DNA from: Desulfuromonas sp. DDH964
GTDB taxonomy: Bacteria > Desulfobacterota > Desulfuromonadia > Desulfuromonadales > DDH964
Assembly (NCBI RefSeq): GCF_001611275.1
Contig: NZ_CP015080.1
Coordinates: forward strand, 248,001 to 312,000
Direction: 5' to 3'
Length of the DNA stretch: 64,000 bases
Shown: piece by piece, positions 60,040-64,000 of the stretch
Layout of the letters: each line of letters opens with the position of its first letter
How positions within the stretch are numbered: the stretch's first letter is position 1
Made by a program: the position numbers and the translations under genes
The notes under the pieces: generated by a model
What the model saw: the letters and a program-made list of their open reading frames with translations, nothing else
The model's database searches: none
Told to the model about the DNA's origin: nothing

Positions 60040-60720
60040 TCAAATATCTTCCTCAAGGATCTGACCATTTTCGAGTAGCCATTGTTTTGCCTTGTCCATT
60101 TTTGAGGACTGTGCTCGAACGATATTCCAAAACCGAGGTGTGTGGTTCGCTTCCAATAGGTGAGTCAGTTCGTGGATGATCACGTAATCCACGACATACA
60201 TCGGTGCCTTAATGAGTCGCCAGTTGAAATTTATGTTGTCCTTGATCGTGCAGGATCCCCAGCGATAGCGATTATCAACGATCTTGGCATTGGTGAATGC
60301 CACTCCGAGATCATTGGCAAACTTTTTGGTCCGGGGCAGGATTTTTTCTCTGGCCTTGTTCATGTACCAATTTCGCAGGACCTGCTTGCGCTCAGCAGAA
60401 AGCCTCGCCGGGATCAGGAAACGTTGCTCGAAACGAATCTCTTCCGAGCTGTTTTGGACTACTTCGATCTGATATTGACGGCCCAGGTAGAGTGCTGATT
60501 CGCCGTTGACCAGCTCTTTGCCCGGAGGATGAGGTAATGCGTATTTTTGCGCATGTTTGGTCTTTTCATAAATCCACTTCCGTTTTGATTCGACGATAGC
60601 CTGAATCTTCTCCTCGGAAGTGGATTCCGGCGCATGGACAACCACGCTGCGATCCCGTTCAACGGTAATCGTCAGCTTTTTACGGTTAGGCGATCGCTTG
60701 ATGGTATAGACCAGCTCCAT
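60040..60720 (-). CDS. YgjP/DUF45-type metallopeptidase
   Basis: A 226-aa protein with the YgjP-like metal-dependent hydrolase fold: VYTIKRSPNRKKLTITV at the N-terminus, RYRWGSCTIKDNINFNWRL, and the zinc motif YVIIHELTHLLEANHTPRFW (HExxH plus distal His). GGAG lies just before ATG, which follows the hsdR stop immediately. YgjP genes commonly travel with type I restriction loci. Substrate unknown; it may process a partner in the island. Confidence 0.92.
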   Translation of the reverse strand: MELVYTIKRSPNRKKLTITVERDRSVVVHAPESTSEEKIQAIVESKRKWIYEKTKHAQKYALPHPPGKELVNGESALYLGRQYQIEVVQNSSEEIRFEQRFLIPARLSAERKQVLRNWYMNKAREKILPRTKKFANDLGVAFTNAKIVDNRYRWGSCTIKDNINFNWRLIKAPMYVVDYVIIHELTHLLEANHTPRFWNIVRAQSSKMDKAKQWLLENGQILEEDI

Positions 60721-60722
60721 GT

Positions 60723-63700
60723 TTACTCCGCGTAAAGAATCACATCATTATTCTTTTCTGCTATTTCCATCACCCGGCTGATGACCTGGGCGCGATTTTG
60801 AAGCAAGTTCGGCAGCTTTGTATAGGCAGGCTGCAAAAGTGTCGCTTGGATATCGGCTTTGAGCTTGTTGCGAGCAGGAATGCTCTCCCAGAAACCGGCA
60901 AGCTTCAGTTCCCTTTCAATAACTAGGAAAACCTGCTGGGTGAGATCGACGAGAACCGAAATTTCATCCTCATCCAGTGCCTTTTCGCCAAAAACTTCAC
61001 GTTTAAAGCTCCGAAAAAACGGCATCTGTTTCTTACGGTGGAGGCCATAGGTCGGCTCCTTGCTGGCGCTTTTGATGCGCTCTCGCAATTTTTCCAGCTC
61101 TTCATAAATTTTTTTCCAATTATCGCGAAAATCCTGGAATATCTGCGCCAGTGCCTCGGCAAAGGAGGCCTGTAAATCCGGATCGTCATCCAGTTCAACA
61201 TCCAAGTGATGACGAATAGCGTGTTCCACTTCCGCCGCCTTGGTCTTGGTGCGGTTACGCTTGCCGACATTTTTCTCAAAGTCCTCATCAAGAATTGAAA
61301 TCGGCTCAATTTTCTGATCAATACTCTTCGATTCCAGATACTGGTCGGTAATCGCACGAAGCTTGGGCGGTATACCTTTCATGCTTAAGCGTTCGTCACG
61401 GAAATGCTTTCCGGCCAGAACATTAATTTCCGCAAGAGCATTATAGTCGCTCATAAAATCCAACGCTTGCCGGGCGGGAAAGACCAGGTTCATGCATTTC
61501 GTGAAATTCTTGAAGGCCTGGATATAGTCAAAACGCAAGTCCTCGTCATAAAAAACATCAAAGAACGCATCATGGTCCGTGAGGTCCGTCAGACCGTGGT
61601 TTTGAAGCAGGCCCATAATTTCGGCATGGATGTTTTGGAGGTCGCGGAGCTCTTCTTCCGGGAAGCTCAGCGTATCGATGATTTCTTTTTGTTCCCGCTC
61701 GTCATAGGCATCGATGGCTTTTTTCAGGTGATGACCCACACCGACATAATCAACGACAAAGCCCTTGTCTTTGGTGTCGCCGCCAACACGGTTTACCCGG
61801 GCAATTGCCTGAAGAAGATTGTGATCAGTAATAACCTTGTCCAGGTACATGACCTGCTCAACGGGCGCGTCAAAGCCGGTGATGAGCATGTTATTGACGA
61901 TGAGGATGCCCATGTCGCCGGTCACCCCTTCGTCCTTGCCGCCAAAGCTAAGTTTGAAACTTTTGATACTGCGCTCATGTTTCGAACTATCGGAATACGA
62001 TTTCAAATGCGGCAGATCGTTATGTCCACCGGAAATGATGACATCCGATTGCATCTTCTTAAGCTGTTCAATTTCCAGACCGCCCGGGTTAGCTTTTTGC
62101 AGATCCTCTATCTTCGCCTTTAAAGCGGCATCTATATATTTCTTGTACCGGACCGCCGCTTCTCTTGAAGTCGCCACAACTTGAGCCTTGTAGCCATTGG
62201 GGAACACATGGGTAAGGTAGTGGTCCACCATGTCCTTCGCCTTGGCTTCTATGGTCGATTCAGCCTCAAGATAGGCGTCTCGCGACCCAAACCCTAGTAT
62301 TTCAAGGCGTTCTTGCAGATTGTAATCGCTGAATATATCCGCAAACGCCTGGTCCATGCCCGCCTGATCGGGCACTTCCGCGTTATGAGTGCGGCCTTCG
62401 TAAACGATCTCCAGAGTAACCCCGTCGTCGATGGCCTGGCGCATAGTGTATTTATCGATGTAGTCGCCAAAGACTCGTTCAGTTTTGTCTATTGGGGTGC
62501 CGGTGTAGCCGATTTTCGCGGCATTTGGGATGCCCTTGTCCAGGTTCGCACCCAGCATCTTGTACTGTGAACGGTGGGCCTCGTCCGTCATGACCAGGAT
62601 ATTGGGACTGTCATTGAGTTGAGGGAAGGTTTCGGTCAGGTCTGCCTCGCGGAACTTATGGATCATGGCCATCACCAGATCCGAGGTGTCGGCGCTGAGC
62701 AGCTCCTTGAGCTTTTTGATGCTATTCGCCACCTTGACCGTAAAGCCTATACTGCAACTGGTTTCATTGAGCTGCCCTTCCAACTGGGTCCGGTCGGTCA
62801 CAAACACAACCTTCCAGTTGGACAACGCCGCATGCCGATACATCTCGCGCACCATGAACATCATGGTGAGTGACTTGCCCGACCCCTGGGTGTGCCAGAT
62901 AATGCCGCTACGTTCGCGTGGGCTTTTCCCTTGGAGCAGACGCTGCACTGCCAGTTTCACCGCCCTGAACTGCTGGTAACGGCCGACAATCTTGATCGTC
63001 TGCCCCTTGTCATTGGTGGAGAACAGGGTGAAGGTACGAATCAGGTCGAGGAGATTGCCCTTGTCCATCATGCCCGCCACCAGGCGCTGCTGATCGTTGG
63101 GACTGCCCGATCCGTGGTCGAGGTCATTCAGTGTGCGTGGGTAGGGATCGGACCAACGGTAAAAATGTTTTTCGCTGTGGGTGGTGATCGTCCCGAACTT
63201 GGCTTCTTGGCGGCAAGTGGCGATGATGATCTGATTGAAATAGAAAAGCGGCGCACTGCCTTCACCTTTGGCACCGCGCTGTTCGCTGTATCGCAATATC
63301 TGGTCGATGGCTTCGGGTATGGCGTCTTTGACCTTCGGCGATTTACACTCGATCAGCACTACCGGCAGACCATTCACAAACAGAACTATGTCCGGAATGA
63401 TGTGATGCTCGGTGCCGAGAATGCGGACCTTGAACTGACAAACCGCGATGAATCGATTGTTCGTCAATGGGTTCTTGTCATAATCGATAAACCGCACTGT
63501 CGGGCTTTGCTCGCCCGTCTTACGGTTTTCGCTGACACTGGTGTTTTCCAGCAGCAGGTGGAGTGCGTATTGGTTGTTCTCAATAAGCCCCGTTCCTGGA
63601 AAACTTGCCGTCAACTGCTTGGTGACCTCTTCAACCTGGTCATCGTCCAGCCAGGGATTGATCACCTTGACCTGCTCCCGCAGGACCTTCGGCATGACCA

Positions 63701-63860
63701 CTTCGGTGAAATTGTCGCGGAAGGTATGGGCCGGAGTCTGCTTCTCATCCGTCAGGTCGATAATCTCCCAGCCAAGGCTGGATAGCTGATCGAGTAACGG
63801 CTTTTCCACATGGTTGCGCTCATCGAGCTTGATATGGTTTGCGGTTTTCTTTGTGCTCAT
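60723..63860 (-). CDS. hsdR: Type I restriction enzyme subunit R
   Basis: A 1045-aa ATP-dependent translocase-endonuclease. The N-terminal PD-(D/E)xK region includes VLFVNGLPVVLIECKSP. The SF2 motor has IWHTQGSGKSLTM, VTDRTQLEGQ, VMTDEAHRSQY (DEAH), YTGTPIDKTE and ITGFDAPVEQVMYLD with IARVNR. The C-terminal helical domain binds HsdM/S. ATG overlaps the hsdS stop (ATGA). Together with HsdS and the HsdM expected upstream it would cut unmodified DNA. Confidence 0.96.
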   Translation of the reverse strand: MSTKKTANHIKLDERNHVEKPLLDQLSSLGWEIIDLTDEKQTPAHTFRDNFTEVVMPKVLREQVKVINPWLDDDQVEEVTKQLTASFPGTGLIENNQYALHLLLENTSVSENRKTGEQSPTVRFIDYDKNPLTNNRFIAVCQFKVRILGTEHHIIPDIVLFVNGLPVVLIECKSPKVKDAIPEAIDQILRYSEQRGAKGEGSAPLFYFNQIIIATCRQEAKFGTITTHSEKHFYRWSDPYPRTLNDLDHGSGSPNDQQRLVAGMMDKGNLLDLIRTFTLFSTNDKGQTIKIVGRYQQFRAVKLAVQRLLQGKSPRERSGIIWHTQGSGKSLTMMFMVREMYRHAALSNWKVVFVTDRTQLEGQLNETSCSIGFTVKVANSIKKLKELLSADTSDLVMAMIHKFREADLTETFPQLNDSPNILVMTDEAHRSQYKMLGANLDKGIPNAAKIGYTGTPIDKTERVFGDYIDKYTMRQAIDDGVTLEIVYEGRTHNAEVPDQAGMDQAFADIFSDYNLQERLEILGFGSRDAYLEAESTIEAKAKDMVDHYLTHVFPNGYKAQVVATSREAAVRYKKYIDAALKAKIEDLQKANPGGLEIEQLKKMQSDVIISGGHNDLPHLKSYSDSSKHERSIKSFKLSFGGKDEGVTGDMGILIVNNMLITGFDAPVEQVMYLDKVITDHNLLQAIARVNRVGGDTKDKGFVVDYVGVGHHLKKAIDAYDEREQKEIIDTLSFPEEELRDLQNIHAEIMGLLQNHGLTDLTDHDAFFDVFYDEDLRFDYIQAFKNFTKCMNLVFPARQALDFMSDYNALAEINVLAGKHFRDERLSMKGIPPKLRAITDQYLESKSIDQKIEPISILDEDFEKNVGKRNRTKTKAAEVEHAIRHHLDVELDDDPDLQASFAEALAQIFQDFRDNWKKIYEELEKLRERIKSASKEPTYGLHRKKQMPFFRSFKREVFGEKALDEDEISVLVDLTQQVFLVIERELKLAGFWESIPARNKLKADIQATLLQPAYTKLPNLLQNRAQVISRVMEIAEKNNDVILYAE

Positions 63861-64000
63861 GAGTGGACCTCCGTCTTTTCCAATAACGGCGTCACCCGTT
63901 TTTTGCCGGTGAGTAGGTCTTGCATCAAGGCGGTTTTTATCTCTTGAAGCTTATGAGCGTGGGCTATCGAACGTTCTATTATGGATTGCTGTGAATCAAA
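63857..64000 (-). CDS. hsdS: Type I restriction specificity subunit, C-terminal end (partial)
   Basis: Only the last 47 residues are in the window. The frame is open from the window edge and reads IERSIAHAHKLQEIKTALMQ followed by DLLTGKKRV, the typical C-terminal coiled coil and LLTGK motif of HsdS. The stop overlaps the hsdR start. The rest of the gene, including its target-recognition domains, lies beyond 64000. Confidence 0.88.
   Translation of the reverse strand, partial: FDSQQSIIERSIAHAHKLQEIKTALMQDLLTGKKRVTPLLEKTEVHS

Overview
The window reads as an accessory-gene region of a GC-rich, Gram-negative bacterium, most like the Geobacter/Desulfuromonas group of Desulfobacterota. The basis is indirect: c-type cytochrome motifs, a FeoB–zinc-ribbon–DtxR iron block, a ZraPSR-like metal system and mer genes of this flavour. 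No rRNA, tRNA or CRISPR array was seen. Assignment is by inference, not by a marker gene.

Layout. (1) 0–9.6 kb, plus strand: a Zn/Cd/Pb P-type ATPase followed by LspA, a DUF1573 protein, CcdA, a beta-helix lipoprotein, a VKOR–thioredoxin fusion, a DsbC-like protein with a haem-type CXXCH motif, a TlpA-like thioredoxin, a ccdA remnant and Lnt. Together they look like metal export coupled to envelope thiol redox and lipoprotein maturation. (2) 9.7–13.8 kb, minus strand: a methyltransferase fused in frame to cysteine synthase, then small envelope proteins (SHOCT, DUF302, DsrE-like, ZraP-like, zinc ribbon, His-rich lipoprotein). (3) 14.1–24.9 kb: a MacB-like ABC exporter with a CadC-like repressor; a NtrC-type regulator, second LspA and sensor kinase; a second CadC-like repressor; FeoB, zinc ribbon and DtxR-type regulator; and an SO_0444-type permease.

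(4) 25.0–41.5 kb: an island bounded by two collinear direct copies (about 0.94 kb, offset 15,570 bp) of an unusual module. Each copy is the 3' third of yifB/comM opposed to a helix-turn-helix ORF. Inside are an AbiEi/AbiEii toxin–antitoxin pair with a palindromic operator, a frameshifted methyltransferase, a dihaem cytochrome cluster, and two mercury operons each led by its own MerR and mer-type operator. One operon is merR–[2Fe-2S] chaperone–merT–merP–58-aa membrane protein–merB–merA–merF. The other is merR–merC-like–thioredoxin–ICMT–membrane protein. An RsbU-like phosphatase lies between them.

(5) 41.5–45.4 kb: a Ca/Na antiporter, three tiny conserved-looking ORFs, a possible structured RNA, and an ImmA/IrrE–PIN toxin–antitoxin pair. 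(6) 45.7–64 kb: a defence/DNA-processing island. A TM0106-type nuclease–helicase and an SRAP protein are followed on the minus strand by HsdS (partial), HsdR, a YgjP-type metallopeptidase, SIR2, HerA, SbcD, SbcC and two unknown proteins.

The SIR2–HerA–SbcD–SbcC–unknown run is tightly overlapped. It combines a known SIR2–HerA anti-phage pair with the HerA–Mre11–Rad50 arrangement known from archaea, and is the best candidate here for an undescribed system.
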